Positions 4,942 to 14,392 of a DNA stretch of 26,232 nt are shown here, in pieces; the first letter of the stretch is position 1; every line of letters begins with the position of its first letter. Source of the stretch: a virus. The notes below the pieces were generated by a model. The model was not told where the DNA came from. It did no database searches and saw nothing but the letters and a program-made list of their open reading frames with translations. The position numbers and the translations under genes were made by a program. The stretch lies in IMG/VR virus record IMGVR_UViG_3300046004_000051, positions 1 to 26,232 of that record; one strand, 5' to 3'.

Positions 4942-7137
4942 ATGGCTGACGTAACAGGCATCGTAGCCGCCGCAGCCGTTGCTGTTGGCGGTTCATCCAA
5001 AGACAAGAGCAACGCTGATGTGCTGGCTACCGCCCGTGCCCGGCTGGACTTGGCTATGTCGGCATTGTCTGAGTCCCGTGAAGACGAGATTGACGACCTA
5101 AAGTTCTACGCTGGCTCCCCTGACAACCACTGGCAGTGGCCCTCAGATGTCTTGGCGACTCGTGGTGCTGTGCAGGGCCAGACTATCAACGCCCGGCCCT
5201 GTTTGACCATCAACAAGCTGCCACAGCATGTGCGCCAGGTGACCAACGACCAGCGGCAGAACCGTCCTGGTGCTAAGGTTATCCCGGTAGACGACAAGGC
5301 TGACGTTGAGATTGCTGACATTTTTAACGGCATGATTCGGCACATCGAGTACATCTCTGACGCTGATGTGGCCTATGACACCGCCTGCGAGAACCAGGTA
5401 TCCTACGGTGAAGGCTACATACGTTTGCTGACTGAGTATTGCGACGACAACACGTTTGACCAAGACATCAAGATTGGCCGGGTGCGTAACAGCTTCTCCG
5501 TCTACATGGACCCTACGATCCAAGACCCTACGGGTGCGGATGCGAAATGGTGCTTTATTACTGAAGACCTAACAAAGGCTGAATATGCCCGTTTGTACCC
5601 TGACGCAGCGCCTATCACGACTCTCCAGTCTTTGGGTGTTGGTGACCAGTCTATCTCTAATTGGCTCAATGAGGACACGATTCGCATTGCTGATTACTAC
5701 TACGTTGACTATGACCGCGCCACGCTGAACCTGTATCCGGGCAATGCCACAGCATTCGTGGGTACACCAGAAGACAAGCAACTCAAGGCGTTTTACGGCA
5801 AGCCGCTAAAGTCGCGTGAGTCTGATCGTGCAAGGGTCAAGTATTGCAAAATCAACGGTTACGAGATACTGTCCGAAAACGAATGGGCTGGTAAGTGGAT
5901 TCCAGTGATTCGGATTGTTGGCAATGAGTTTGAAGTCGATGGCCGTCTGTACGTTTCTGGCCTAGTTCGTAACGCCAAAGATGCCCAGCGCATGTACAAC
6001 TATTGGGTTTCACAAGAAGCCGAGATGTTGGCCTTGGCACCCAAAGCGCCATTTATTGGCTATGGTGGTCAGTTTGAAGGTTACGAGAACCAGTGGAAAA
6101 CCGCCAACACGACCAACTGGCCGTATCTGGAGGTAAACCCTGACGTTACAGACGGCCAAGGTGCTGTCCTGCCACTACCCCAGCGTGCCCAGCCACCAAT
6201 GGCCTCCAGCGGGCTGCTACAGGCCAAGGCGGGTGCTTCTGAGGACATCAAGTCCACAACAGGCCAGTACAACGCTTCTCTGGGCATGGGAAGCAACGAA
6301 CGCTCAGGGAAAGCCATTCTTGCGCGTCAGCGCGAGGGCGATGTCGGCACATACCATTACGGCGACAACTTGGCCCGTGGCGTCCGTCACATTGCCCGCC
6401 AACTCGTGGACCTGATTCCCAAGATTTACGATACCCAGCGTATTGCCCGGATCATTGGTGAAGATGGTGAGACAAAAATGGTCAAGATTAACCCTGACCA
6501 GGCTGAACCAGTCAACAAGATTGTGGATCAGCAGGGTGTCGTGCTTGAGAAAATCTACAATCCAGGCGTTGGCAAGTACGATGTTGTGGCGACCACTGGC
6601 CCAGGCTACGCTACCAAGCGTCAAGAGGCTCTGGAGGCGATGGCCCAGTTGCTGCAAGGCAACCCACAGTTGTGGCAAGTTGCCGGTGACCTGTTCGTCA
6701 AGAACATGGACTGGCCGGGCGCCCAAGAGATGGCAAAGCGTTTTGCCAAGACCATTGACCCCAAGCTGATGTCTGATGGCGAAGACAATCCTGAGTTGCA
6801 AGCTGCACAGCAGCAGATGCAGGCGATGGGTCAGGAGATGGAGCAGATGCACCAGATGATCCAGAATGTCGGCAAGTCTATTGAGATGCAAGACATGAAG
6901 CGCAAGGACTACGAAGCTGAGATCAAGGCGTACCAAGCTGAAACACAGCGTATCAGTGCTGTGCAGGCTGGCATGACTGAGCAACAGATTCAAGACATTG
7001 CGATGGGCGTGGTTGCTGCTGCAATGGAGCAAGGTGGTGTTCCCGAGATGCGTGAACCGCAAGAAATGCCTCAAATGGAAGAAATGCCACCCGAGCAAAT
7101 GCAAGAAATGCAACCAATGGAAGGAATGCAACAATGA
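4942..7137 (+). CDS. P22-type portal protein
   Basis: This 731-residue protein forms the dodecameric ring at one capsid vertex through which DNA enters and leaves. The conserved N-terminal segment NARPCLTINKLPQHV at 83-97, followed by NDQRQNRPG, is typical of P22-family portals (gp1), as is YGEGYIR further on. Its length is close to the 725 residues of P22 gp1. The C-terminus (about 640-690) is a Gln/Glu/Lys coiled coil and ends in a Met/Glu/Gln/Pro-rich tail. In P22 the equivalent part forms a barrel projecting into the capsid, and the tail here is low-complexity. The stop overlaps the next gene by 4 nt. Confidence 0.95.
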   Translation: MADVTGIVAAAAVAVGGSSKDKSNADVLATARARLDLAMSALSESREDEIDDLKFYAGSPDNHWQWPSDVLATRGAVQGQTINARPCLTINKLPQHVRQVTNDQRQNRPGAKVIPVDDKADVEIADIFNGMIRHIEYISDADVAYDTACENQVSYGEGYIRLLTEYCDDNTFDQDIKIGRVRNSFSVYMDPTIQDPTGADAKWCFITEDLTKAEYARLYPDAAPITTLQSLGVGDQSISNWLNEDTIRIADYYYVDYDRATLNLYPGNATAFVGTPEDKQLKAFYGKPLKSRESDRARVKYCKINGYEILSENEWAGKWIPVIRIVGNEFEVDGRLYVSGLVRNAKDAQRMYNYWVSQEAEMLALAPKAPFIGYGGQFEGYENQWKTANTTNWPYLEVNPDVTDGQGAVLPLPQRAQPPMASSGLLQAKAGASEDIKSTTGQYNASLGMGSNERSGKAILARQREGDVGTYHYGDNLARGVRHIARQLVDLIPKIYDTQRIARIIGEDGETKMVKINPDQAEPVNKIVDQQGVVLEKIYNPGVGKYDVVATTGPGYATKRQEALEAMAQLLQGNPQLWQVAGDLFVKNMDWPGAQEMAKRFAKTIDPKLMSDGEDNPELQAAQQQMQAMGQEMEQMHQMIQNVGKSIEMQDMKRKDYEAEIKAYQAETQRISAVQAGMTEQQIQDIAMGVVAAAMEQGGVPEMREPQEMPQMEEMPPEQMQEMQPMEGMQQ

Positions 7138-7496
7138 AAGCCTGTGATTTTGTAGGAATACTGTTCCTAGCCCGTGATGTGGCCCACTCAGTACATTTCA
7201 ACACCCGCAGCTTTAGCAAGCACAAGGCACTTAACATCTTTTATGAGCGTATTGTTGGCGCAGCCGATGACTTTGCAGAAGCCTACCAAGGCCGTCATGG
7301 TTTAATTGGCCCAATCACACTACAATCGGCCAAGAAGACAAACAATATCACTGAATTTTTGGAAGACTCGCTAAAACAGATTGAAGATTGTCGGTATGAA
7401 GTGTGCGATAAATCAGACTCGTCACTACAACAGTTGATTGACAACATCATTGAAATTTATCTTCGCACTCTGTACAAATTGAGGTTCTTAGCATGA
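7134..7496 (+). CDS. DUF5856-like protein (ferritin-like helical bundle?)
   Basis: This 120-residue protein starts with an AAGGA site 8 nt ahead, inside the portal's Met-rich tail, and overlaps it as ATGA. The pattern LARDVAHSVHF, KHKALNIFYERIV, ADDFAEAYQGRHG and a C-terminal helix resembles DUF5856, a family common in large phages. The His/Glu-containing helices resemble Dps or ferritin-like bundles (for example H18, H21, H31 and E38 region), so metal binding is possible but unproven. Nothing ties it to virion structure except its place between portal and tailspike. Confidence 0.75.
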   Translation: MKACDFVGILFLARDVAHSVHFNTRSFSKHKALNIFYERIVGAADDFAEAYQGRHGLIGPITLQSAKKTNNITEFLEDSLKQIEDCRYEVCDKSDSSLQQLIDNIIEIYLRTLYKLRFLA

Positions 7497-10174
7497 CAGT
7501 AAACCTTTCCCCAGTTGGTGGCGCAGCAGCTCAATTTTTTGACAACAACGGCAATCCATTGTTGGGCGGCAAAATTTTTACCTATCTTGCTGGAACCACA
7601 ACACCGGTAACCACATACACCACCTCTGTGGGCAACATTGCCCACACCAATCCAATCATTTTAGATTCCGCTGGTAGGGTGCCAAGTGGAGGTGAAATTT
7701 GGTTGACGACAGCCCAATCGTACAAGTTTATTTTAAGGACATCAGCAGACGTTCTTATTGGCACATACGACAACATTCCTGCAATTAATGATGTCAATGC
7801 GGCAGACATTGTGTACACACCCGCTGGAGCAAATGCTGTCCCGACAACCGTTGAGGCAAAGTTACGACAATATGTTTCATTGCCAGATTACACATCATTA
7901 CGAAATGCCCTTGCAACTGGTTTGCGTGTGCAAATCCCTAGCAGTACGACAAGTATTTCAGTAAGCACTGCTGATTCACCATCAGTTCTACCGTATTTGT
8001 ATTTAATTGATTGTCAAGCCCCTCTAACAATTGCTCTTGCCACTGGAGTTCATACGACAACACTAGGCAATATTGTTAATGTTGGACAAAATCAAGACAT
8101 TTCTATCAGCGGTGCAACACCAACAACAACAACCATTACATCAATAGACAGCGTGTCAGGCAGTGCTGGCAATTGGGTTGTCACGGCTACGTTAGCAAGT
8201 GCTGCGGGTGTTGCTATAAATAACGTTGTAAAAATAGACGATGTAATACCAGGAAAAGTATATTTTCCAACCACGGTAGGCGATAGGCGTCCAGCAGCAA
8301 ATGAGATGGCTATTGGCATATACGCGATGGGTGAATGCACTACAAGTGGAACGACAGTTTCATTGACCAAATCTGTTGCTGGTTCTTTTTTAGTATCAGG
8401 TGATTTAGTAACTATTCGTGGAGAAACGCGAGTAGTTGATGTGGTTGGAACAAATAGTTTTACAGTAACTTCTGCATTTGAATACGACGTATCAAGCTAC
8501 CAATGGTGGTACTACCATATTCCGAATGCGGGAACAATAACGGCTACTGCCAGCACTACTGTTACTGGTACAAGCACAACATTTTTAACAAATGCCAATG
8601 TGGGTGATTTATTGGTGGTTGATGGTTGCTCATACAAAATTGATGCAGTTGTTGACAATTTAACTTTGACCGTTACGCACAATGTCACAATTCCTGCTGC
8701 TTCAAAATACACAATTGCATCAGCAGGCATCTTGCACAGTGGTAGTTTTGTTATTACCAATGTTGTTGGAAATCAAATTACATACACAAGCAAAGCGCGG
8801 TATGTGCCAGCACTTCCTGTTAGAGGCATATCAGGAGGCGCGGCTGTTATCCTAAAAACTGTAGTTCAACAGACTGGAACTGGGGACGGTTTTTCTTTTA
8901 CTCGTGGTTCAGTTATTGGCAATGTTAAAGATTTAGCAATCAATGGTAATGCTGCATCTACTACATCTGCGGGTATGAAATTAAATAATGATCCATATGG
9001 TGCATCTGGCGCATATAACTTAGGTTCATCTACCGCAAATCTTGGCGCAAACGTAGCGGTAATTAATTGGGGAAGTGGTGCCACGCTGCAATCTGGCTGC
9101 ACTCTTTTTGGAATGAATGCACATTTCTGCAACAACTTGACACGAGGTGTGAGCAATGAAGATGGTGCAACTAGCTATTTGAGAGATGCTGTAATTTCAC
9201 ACAATAATGGAATTGGCATATTTGCCGGTGGTGGATATGTGCGTGGTTCAGGCGCATCTGTTTGTGCTAATCGGTTACAAGGTTTGAGAACTAATGTAGG
9301 CAACGGTTCATACGGTGATGCTTGGTACGCTTGGGGTAATGGATCGCATGGATTCCAAGCAGAAGGTGGTTGCGGATTACATTTTGTAGATGGCTATTCA
9401 AATTGCAATGGTGGAAATGGTGGTAATTTTCAAAATGGCCCAAGTGGACGAGTAACAAGAACATGGTTTGGTGGAAATTCTAATTATGCTTTGTCTGCAA
9501 CCAGTGCTCTTGTTGAGGCAGGGCAAACATGGATGTCAGGAACTTACGATAGTAGCTATGGCGGTGTAAACGTATCACGAGGTAATTTAGATTTAAATTA
9601 TTCTGCACAAACAGGAAATGTCGGGATAGGTCTATATTGTCAAGCGACAAGCACTTGTTACGCAGAATATTCATTCCAATCTAGAAATAATTTACAAGGT
9701 ATTCGCGCTGAAGATTTCGGCACTCGTGTTAGCGCATTCAATTCTGTTTCTATTGATAATGGTTCAGCTAATTTATCAAGCGATGGAGGATTGTTGGCTG
9801 ATCCTATAAATAGATACGCAGAATATCAACAATCCAGCCATTTCACACAATCATTTTCTATTGCAGATGATGCGGTGACTTTTTTAAACTTTGGTACTGT
9901 AACAGTCATTAAGACTATTTATTTACACAGTAGTTCTTCTGCTGCATTGCAAGGTGCCGTTCGCATTCGTACCGTATCTTCACTTGGAACCACATCAATT
10001 TATGGAACTGGTTTTACCATGAACGATTATGGTACTAATCCAACAGGTGTATTAACAGGTACAACAGGTATTGATGGAAACGTAACACTATCTGCCGCTA
10101 ACGATGGGAAGTTTTACATTGAAAACAGGTCTGGTGGAACTAGGGTAATCATTATTGACGTAATGGGGAATTAA
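7493..10174 (+). CDS. Tailspike or tail fiber with virion-binding N-terminus
   Basis: This 893-residue protein begins with a domain widespread in phage spikes (about residues 1-110: FFDNNGNPLLGGKIFTYLAGT, then NPIILDSAGRVPSGGEIWL and LIGTYDNI, named here in parts), which attaches spikes to the virion. The rest is Thr/Ser/Asn/Gly-rich beta structure. The central part has the repeating, Asn- and Gly-rich look of a right-handed parallel beta-helix, as in P22 gp9 and other pectin-lyase-like spikes that bind or cleave surface polysaccharide. I cannot assign catalytic residues. The C-terminal ~130 residues look like a separate beta domain. The gene is A/T-rich relative to head genes, as expected of exchanged host-range genes. 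Confidence 0.85.
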   Translation: MTVNLSPVGGAAAQFFDNNGNPLLGGKIFTYLAGTTTPVTTYTTSVGNIAHTNPIILDSAGRVPSGGEIWLTTAQSYKFILRTSADVLIGTYDNIPAINDVNAADIVYTPAGANAVPTTVEAKLRQYVSLPDYTSLRNALATGLRVQIPSSTTSISVSTADSPSVLPYLYLIDCQAPLTIALATGVHTTTLGNIVNVGQNQDISISGATPTTTTITSIDSVSGSAGNWVVTATLASAAGVAINNVVKIDDVIPGKVYFPTTVGDRRPAANEMAIGIYAMGECTTSGTTVSLTKSVAGSFLVSGDLVTIRGETRVVDVVGTNSFTVTSAFEYDVSSYQWWYYHIPNAGTITATASTTVTGTSTTFLTNANVGDLLVVDGCSYKIDAVVDNLTLTVTHNVTIPAASKYTIASAGILHSGSFVITNVVGNQITYTSKARYVPALPVRGISGGAAVILKTVVQQTGTGDGFSFTRGSVIGNVKDLAINGNAASTTSAGMKLNNDPYGASGAYNLGSSTANLGANVAVINWGSGATLQSGCTLFGMNAHFCNNLTRGVSNEDGATSYLRDAVISHNNGIGIFAGGGYVRGSGASVCANRLQGLRTNVGNGSYGDAWYAWGNGSHGFQAEGGCGLHFVDGYSNCNGGNGGNFQNGPSGRVTRTWFGGNSNYALSATSALVEAGQTWMSGTYDSSYGGVNVSRGNLDLNYSAQTGNVGIGLYCQATSTCYAEYSFQSRNNLQGIRAEDFGTRVSAFNSVSIDNGSANLSSDGGLLADPINRYAEYQQSSHFTQSFSIADDAVTFLNFGTVTVIKTIYLHSSSSAALQGAVRIRTVSSLGTTSIYGTGFTMNDYGTNPTGVLTGTTGIDGNVTLSAANDGKFYIENRSGGTRVIIIDVMGN

Positions 10175-10175
10175 C

Positions 10176-10442
10176 ATGCAAATCAAATTTTTGCGTCCTG
10201 TGGACAATGTAGCAAACCATTACTTTGCGGAAGTTGATGGTGTTGAAATGACCATTGCCACTCGTCCAGGTCAAGACCCAAAGGACGTTTTAAAGGACAT
10301 GTTTGGTGATAACCAGTCGTATGTTGAAAAACGACTTCAGGAATATCCATCAATCCAAGATCAGCTTGATATGATTTATCACAACATTGATGCTTGGCGT
10401 ACTAAGATTGCTGCAATTAAATTGCGGCATCCGAAGGATTAA
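10176..10442 (+). CDS. Small tail fiber assembly-like protein
   Basis: This 88-residue protein lies directly after the tailspike. Residues 57-70 read YPSIQDQLDMIYHN, and the protein ends in an AIKLRHPKD-type helix. This is the signature of a short domain found in phage tail and fiber assembly proteins and at fiber C-termini (also in XkdW-like proteins). It may help the spike or the next adhesin fold or attach. The stop codon region carries the AAGGAT Shine-Dalgarno for the following gene. Confidence 0.7.
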   Translation: MQIKFLRPVDNVANHYFAEVDGVEMTIATRPGQDPKDVLKDMFGDNQSYVEKRLQEYPSIQDQLDMIYHNIDAWRTKIAAIKLRHPKD

Positions 10443-10444
10443 TT

Positions 10445-11578
10445 ATGGCAGCACGATTCTGGGTTGGTGGTACAGGTACATGGGATAACGCAAGCACTGC
10501 CAACTGGTCAGCAACGACTGGTGGCGCTTCAGGTGCTTCTGCGCCTACATCTGTTGATACTGTTACGTTTGATGGGAATTCCGGCACGGGCACATGCACC
10601 ACCGCTGCTGGTTCTGCCTCTAGTACCTTAACACTTAATACTCAAAACATTGCATTGGTTTTTGGTGCTAACCACACAGCTTCAGCAGCTTTAACTCTTA
10701 CACAAGGAAGTATTAATCTTGCTGGTTTTGTTTTGAACTGTACTACTGTGTCAAGCAGTAACGCAAACACCCGTAGTATTGCTTTTGGAAGTACAGGGCA
10801 AATTAATTTGACAGCTACTTCAGGAACATTGTGGACAACTTCAGCAAGCACGGGGTTCACAACATCAGGTACAAACAAAGTAGTTACTGCACCCAATGGT
10901 GGCGCTGGAACAAGAACGTTTAATCCAGGCTCTTCTTTAGCTGAGATAAACGTAATGACTTTCAAAGTAACTTCTGGCAGTGATACGGTTTCATTGCAAG
11001 GTCGTTACTTCAACATTGATCTAACTGGTTTTACAGGATCAATAGCAAATAATGGCCGTGTTATTTATGGTTCGTTAACTCTACAGTCAGGATTGACCTT
11101 TGCAGGAAGCACATCATTTTCTGCAACTTCTGGCTCGCATGTGATTACTACTGCTGGTGTAACTTTAAACGCTTCATTTACATTTAATAATTCTGGTGGT
11201 ATTTGGTCTTTTGCAGATGCTGCAAATTTTGGTACAGGAAACCTTATATTTACTGCTGGAACACTAAGATTGAAAGCAGGAGAAACAACCACTGTTACTG
11301 CTTTTTCTACATCAGGTTCAGCGGAACTTCATTATTTAGAATCAACAACATCTGGTAGTCAAGCAACATTGTCGCAAGCCAGTGGCACGGTTACTGCAAG
11401 TTTTTTGTCAATTAAAGACATTAACGCTACAGGTGGTGCAACTTGGAACGCTTTTGTAGACCAGTCCAACATTGACGCTGGCAACAATGACGGCTGGAAT
11501 TTTGGAATTTCACCTGTAATTGGTGGAAGCGAATATACTTACCAGCTACGGTCTTTCACGCAACCACGGAGATTTTGA
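10445..11578 (+). CDS. Beta-rich adhesin-like structural protein
   Basis: This 377-residue, Thr/Ser/Gly/Ala-rich protein begins MAARFWVGGTGTWDNAST. The FWVGGTGTWD and ANWSATTGG elements open many phage and bacterial surface proteins with stacked beta repeats. The body alternates short strands with T/S/G turns and contains NxGD/NNDGWNF near the C-terminus. It has no signal peptide and sits after the spike and its assembly-like gene, so a second receptor-binding or decorative fiber protein is the likely role. Its composition matches the spike more than the head genes. Confidence 0.72.
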   Translation: MAARFWVGGTGTWDNASTANWSATTGGASGASAPTSVDTVTFDGNSGTGTCTTAAGSASSTLTLNTQNIALVFGANHTASAALTLTQGSINLAGFVLNCTTVSSSNANTRSIAFGSTGQINLTATSGTLWTTSASTGFTTSGTNKVVTAPNGGAGTRTFNPGSSLAEINVMTFKVTSGSDTVSLQGRYFNIDLTGFTGSIANNGRVIYGSLTLQSGLTFAGSTSFSATSGSHVITTAGVTLNASFTFNNSGGIWSFADAANFGTGNLIFTAGTLRLKAGETTTVTAFSTSGSAELHYLESTTSGSQATLSQASGTVTASFLSIKDINATGGATWNAFVDQSNIDAGNNDGWNFGISPVIGGSEYTYQLRSFTQPRRF

Positions 11579-11579
11579 A

Positions 11580-11882
11580 ATGACAATGAACATTAAAGCG
11601 GTAACCACTTGTTTTGGTTACCAGCAACTTACAGTCGATTCATCCAAGGGTTTGACAGTGCCTGTCATTGCCCCGGACGGTTTGAACGCCAAACCCGTGT
11701 TTGCGTTGATTGTTGCCGAAGGCGCACCAGTGCGCTGGCGCGATGACGGCACTGCGCCATCTGCTTCAGTGGGTATGCCTCTTGCAATTGGTGTGCCATT
11801 GCAATATGACGGTGATTTGAATAAAATCCGTTTCATTCAGCAATCTGCCACAGGTATTATCAATATCTCGTATTACAGTTAA
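11580..11882 (+). CDS. Small virion-like protein (100 aa), function unknown
   Basis: ATG 11580 has GGAG about 9 nt ahead and starts 1 nt after the previous stop. An upstream GTG at 11520 lies inside that gene and is less likely, and a second Met at 11586 is also possible. The protein is mostly predicted strand: PVRWRDDGTAPSASVGMPLA, then LQYDGDLNKIRFIQQ and a final INISYYS. Similar short proteins with an RWRDDGTAPT-like turn occur in phage head and tail clusters, suggesting a virion surface or decoration protein. That role is inferred from position. Confidence 0.7.
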   Translation: MTMNIKAVTTCFGYQQLTVDSSKGLTVPVIAPDGLNAKPVFALIVAEGAPVRWRDDGTAPSASVGMPLAIGVPLQYDGDLNKIRFIQQSATGIINISYYS

Positions 11883-11928
11883 CCCAAACCGTACTGGCGC
11901 GTTCACCAGGGAATCGTAGGATTCAAAA

Positions 11929-12702
11929 ATGTCAGAAGAAGTATTAGCGGAGTCACTACCCGTGCCAGAACAGGAAGCAACGGCTGCCCCTGACGCTGAA
12001 GTTCAATCGCCGGAAATCGCTGAAACACAGCCTGCCAAGACATTCTCGCAAGAGGAACTTGACGCTGCAATCGGCAAACGCCTCGCAAGAGAGCAACGTA
12101 AGTGGGAACGAGATCAAGCGCAACGCCAGTCTGAACAACAAACGTTGAGGGCACCAGCCACACAGTCTGTTGATCAGTTTGAAAGCCCTGAAGCCTATGC
12201 TGACGCATTGGCCTACCAGAAAGCCGAAGAACTGATTGCCAAACGTGAGTCTGCTAAACGCCAGTCGCAAGTTCTTGAGAGTTATCACGACAAGGAAGAA
12301 GAAGCACGGACGAAATATGATGACTTTGAACAAGTCGCATACAACCCCAAGCTCCCAATTACTGATGTGATGGCCGAAACGATCCAGTCCTCGGACGTTG
12401 GACCTGAGTTAGCTTACTACCTCGGCTCTAACCCCAAAGAAGCAGATCGCATCTCGCGTATGACGCCCTTCATGCAGGCAAAGGAAATCGGGAAGATTGA
12501 AGGCAAATTGTCCGATAATCCTCCCGTAAAACGAACAACGTCTGCGCCAGCGCCGATTTCACCTGTTACCGCCCGAACCTCCGGTTCGCCAGCACATGAC
12601 ACTACTGACCCACGGTCTATCAAGACCATGACAGCAAGCCAGTGGATTGAAGCTGATAGGGCACGACAGGCGAAGAAGTGGGAATCGCAACGTATCCGCT
12701 AA
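11929..12702 (+). CDS. Scaffolding protein
   Basis: This 257-residue, highly charged helical protein lies directly before the coat gene, the standard place for a P22-type scaffold (gp8). The N-terminus is acidic and Pro/Ala/Glu-rich. A central coiled-coil region of Glu/Gln/Arg (KRLAREQRKWERDQAQRQ) follows. The C-terminus ends in a basic helical segment, QWIEADRARQAKKWESQRIR, analogous to the basic coat-binding helix-turn-helix of P22 scaffold. It would template procapsid assembly and exit before or during packaging. An AGGA site lies about 8 nt ahead of the ATG. Confidence 0.88.
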   Translation: MSEEVLAESLPVPEQEATAAPDAEVQSPEIAETQPAKTFSQEELDAAIGKRLAREQRKWERDQAQRQSEQQTLRAPATQSVDQFESPEAYADALAYQKAEELIAKRESAKRQSQVLESYHDKEEEARTKYDDFEQVAYNPKLPITDVMAETIQSSDVGPELAYYLGSNPKEADRISRMTPFMQAKEIGKIEGKLSDNPPVKRTTSAPAPISPVTARTSGSPAHDTTDPRSIKTMTASQWIEADRARQAKKWESQRIR

Positions 12703-12723
12703 CTTTTTTAAGGACTTTTTGAA

Positions 12724-13935
12724 ATGTCTAACAGCATCCTAACGATCGACATGATCACCCGCAAGGCTCTGGAAATTCTGGAGAACAACCTTGTTCTGAC
12801 CCGTAACGTGAACCGTCAGTACGACGACAGCTTTGCTGTTGAAGGTGCCAAGATTGGTTCTACATTGCGGATTCGCCTGCCTGACCGCGCTCTGGTTACT
12901 GACGGTGCCGCCCTGCAAGTTCAGGACGACAACGAGCAGTTCACTACTTTGTCGGTAGCCAACCAAAAGCACATCGGTGTCAACTTCACATCTGCTGAAC
13001 TGACCATGCAATTGGATGACTTCGCAGAGCGTGTGTTGAAACCTCGTATTAGCCAGTTGGCTTCCAGCATTGATGCTGACGTTGCCAATTCGTACAAGTA
13101 CATCGGTAACTCCGTTGGTACTCCTGGCACCACTCCATCGACTTCTTTGGTGCTGTTGCAAGCCCAGCAAAAGTTGAACGAGAACGCTGCTGTAATGTCT
13201 CCACGTTACGCTACCGTTAACCCTGCCGCCAACGCTGGCCTGGTTGAAGGTATGAAGGGTCTGTTTAATCCAACAGACACCATCAGCAAGCAGTTCCGTA
13301 ACGGCATGATGGGCACTGGCGTGTTGGGCTTTGATGAAGTCAACATGTCTCAGTCGATCAAACAGCACACTACCGGCTCTCGTGATGCCTCGGCCTCCAC
13401 TTTGGTGAAGACTCCTGGCGTGACTTCCGAAGGTTCTGCGACCATTCTGTTGGAGCAAGGTTCCGTAGTCACCACCATTAAAGCTGGCGACGTGTTTACC
13501 GTGTCAACTTGCTACGCAGTGAATCCTCAGACTCGTGAGTCTACTGGTTCGTTGTATCAGTTTGTTGCTCTGGCTGACGCTACTGCTGTGGGTGGTACTT
13601 GGACTGTGACCGTGTACCCCATGTACTCTGCTGCTCACGCTCTGGCTACCATGAACGTTCTGCCCGCTACTGGCGGTGTAGTTACGTTCTTGGGTGCTGC
13701 TTCTAGCCAATACGCACAGAACTTGGTGTACCACAAGGATGCCATCACCTTTGCCACTGCTGACCTGTTGCTCCCACAAGGTGTTGACATGGCTGCTCGT
13801 GCTGTGCATAACGGTATCAGCCTGCGCGTTGTTCGTCAGTACGACATCAACAACGATCGTATGCCTTGCCGTATCGACGTTCTGTATGGCTACAGCACGA
13901 TTCGTCCACAAATGGCTTCCCGCATCTGGGGCTAA
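12724..13935 (+). CDS. Major capsid (coat) protein, P22 gp5 type
   Basis: This 403-residue protein begins with MITRKALEILENNLVLTRNV, then RQYDDSFA and KIGSTLRIRLPDRA, the N-terminal arm of P22-type HK97-fold coat proteins. QKHIGVNFTSAELTM and a C-terminal DINNDRMPCRIDVLYGY segment complete the match. P22 gp5 is slightly longer (430), and the telokin-like inserted domain probably corresponds to the central ~220-330 region. Codon choice is notably G/C-biased and regular, as expected for the most abundant virion protein. An AAGGA site precedes the ATG by about 9 nt. A UUCG-capped terminator follows 8 nt after the stop. Confidence 0.95.
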   Translation: MSNSILTIDMITRKALEILENNLVLTRNVNRQYDDSFAVEGAKIGSTLRIRLPDRALVTDGAALQVQDDNEQFTTLSVANQKHIGVNFTSAELTMQLDDFAERVLKPRISQLASSIDADVANSYKYIGNSVGTPGTTPSTSLVLLQAQQKLNENAAVMSPRYATVNPAANAGLVEGMKGLFNPTDTISKQFRNGMMGTGVLGFDEVNMSQSIKQHTTGSRDASASTLVKTPGVTSEGSATILLEQGSVVTTIKAGDVFTVSTCYAVNPQTRESTGSLYQFVALADATAVGGTWTVTVYPMYSAAHALATMNVLPATGGVVTFLGAASSQYAQNLVYHKDAITFATADLLLPQGVDMAARAVHNGISLRVVRQYDINNDRMPCRIDVLYGYSTIRPQMASRIWG

Positions 13936-13942
13936 ACCTAAT

Positions 13943-13963
13943 GCCCCTTCGGGGGCGTTTTTT
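13943..13963 (+). terminator. Intrinsic terminator after the coat gene
   Basis: GCCCC-TTCG-GGGGC is a 5-bp G/C stem with a stable UUCG tetraloop. One G and six T follow. It would release part of the transcription complexes after the coat gene, keeping coat mRNA in excess over downstream genes. Confidence 0.85.
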
Positions 13964-13986
13964 AAATCTTTTTAAGGAAATTTATC

Positions 13987-14388
13987 ATGGCTCTTCCTAA
14001 TGGCGCAGGCGGTTACCAAGTAGGTGACGGCAATATCGGTGAAGCTGTTCTGTCGGTTCAAGGTGCACCCACTGCCGTGGCTGCCGCTGCGACAATGACA
14101 ACTGCTGAACTGTCTAACGGCTTGTTTGTGTTCAACGGCGCTGCCGGTAATCTGACTTTGCCCACCGTGGCATTGGTAGAAGCCGACATCACAGCCGCAT
14201 CAAAAGTCAACGCTGCTCTTGACTTCATCATCATCAATATTGATGCTTCCGGTTCTGATTCAGTCACTTTGGCTGCGGGCACTGGCTGGACCCTTGTTGG
14301 TGTTGCTGCGGTTGCGGTTAATACTTCTGCCCAGTTCCGCGCCCGTAAAACCGGCGATGGCACTTGGACTGCATACCGCATTGCCTAA
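13987..14388 (+). CDS. Putative head decoration protein
   Basis: This 133-residue protein begins MALPNGAGGYQVGDGN. It is Ala/Thr/Val-rich beta structure with LFVFNGAAGNLTLPTVAL and a closing TGDGTWTAYRIA. Small proteins of this pattern directly follow coat genes in many phages and are considered capsid surface or stabilisation proteins. It has an AAGGAAA ribosome site. It lies alone between two UUCG hairpins (13943-13963 and 14393-14412), so it may be expressed on a distinct transcript level. Confidence 0.72.
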   Translation: MALPNGAGGYQVGDGNIGEAVLSVQGAPTAVAAAATMTTAELSNGLFVFNGAAGNLTLPTVALVEADITAASKVNAALDFIIINIDASGSDSVTLAAGTGWTLVGVAAVAVNTSAQFRARKTGDGTWTAYRIA

Positions 14389-14392
14389 ATCT

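Noticed and set aside
6304-7134. Leftward 276-codon frame opposite the portal
   Set aside because: The Leu/His-rich product is the reverse of the portal's Gln/Met-rich C-terminus; no ribosome site.
12739-13458. Leftward 239-codon frame opposite the coat gene
   Set aside because: Shadow created by the regular codon use of the coat gene.
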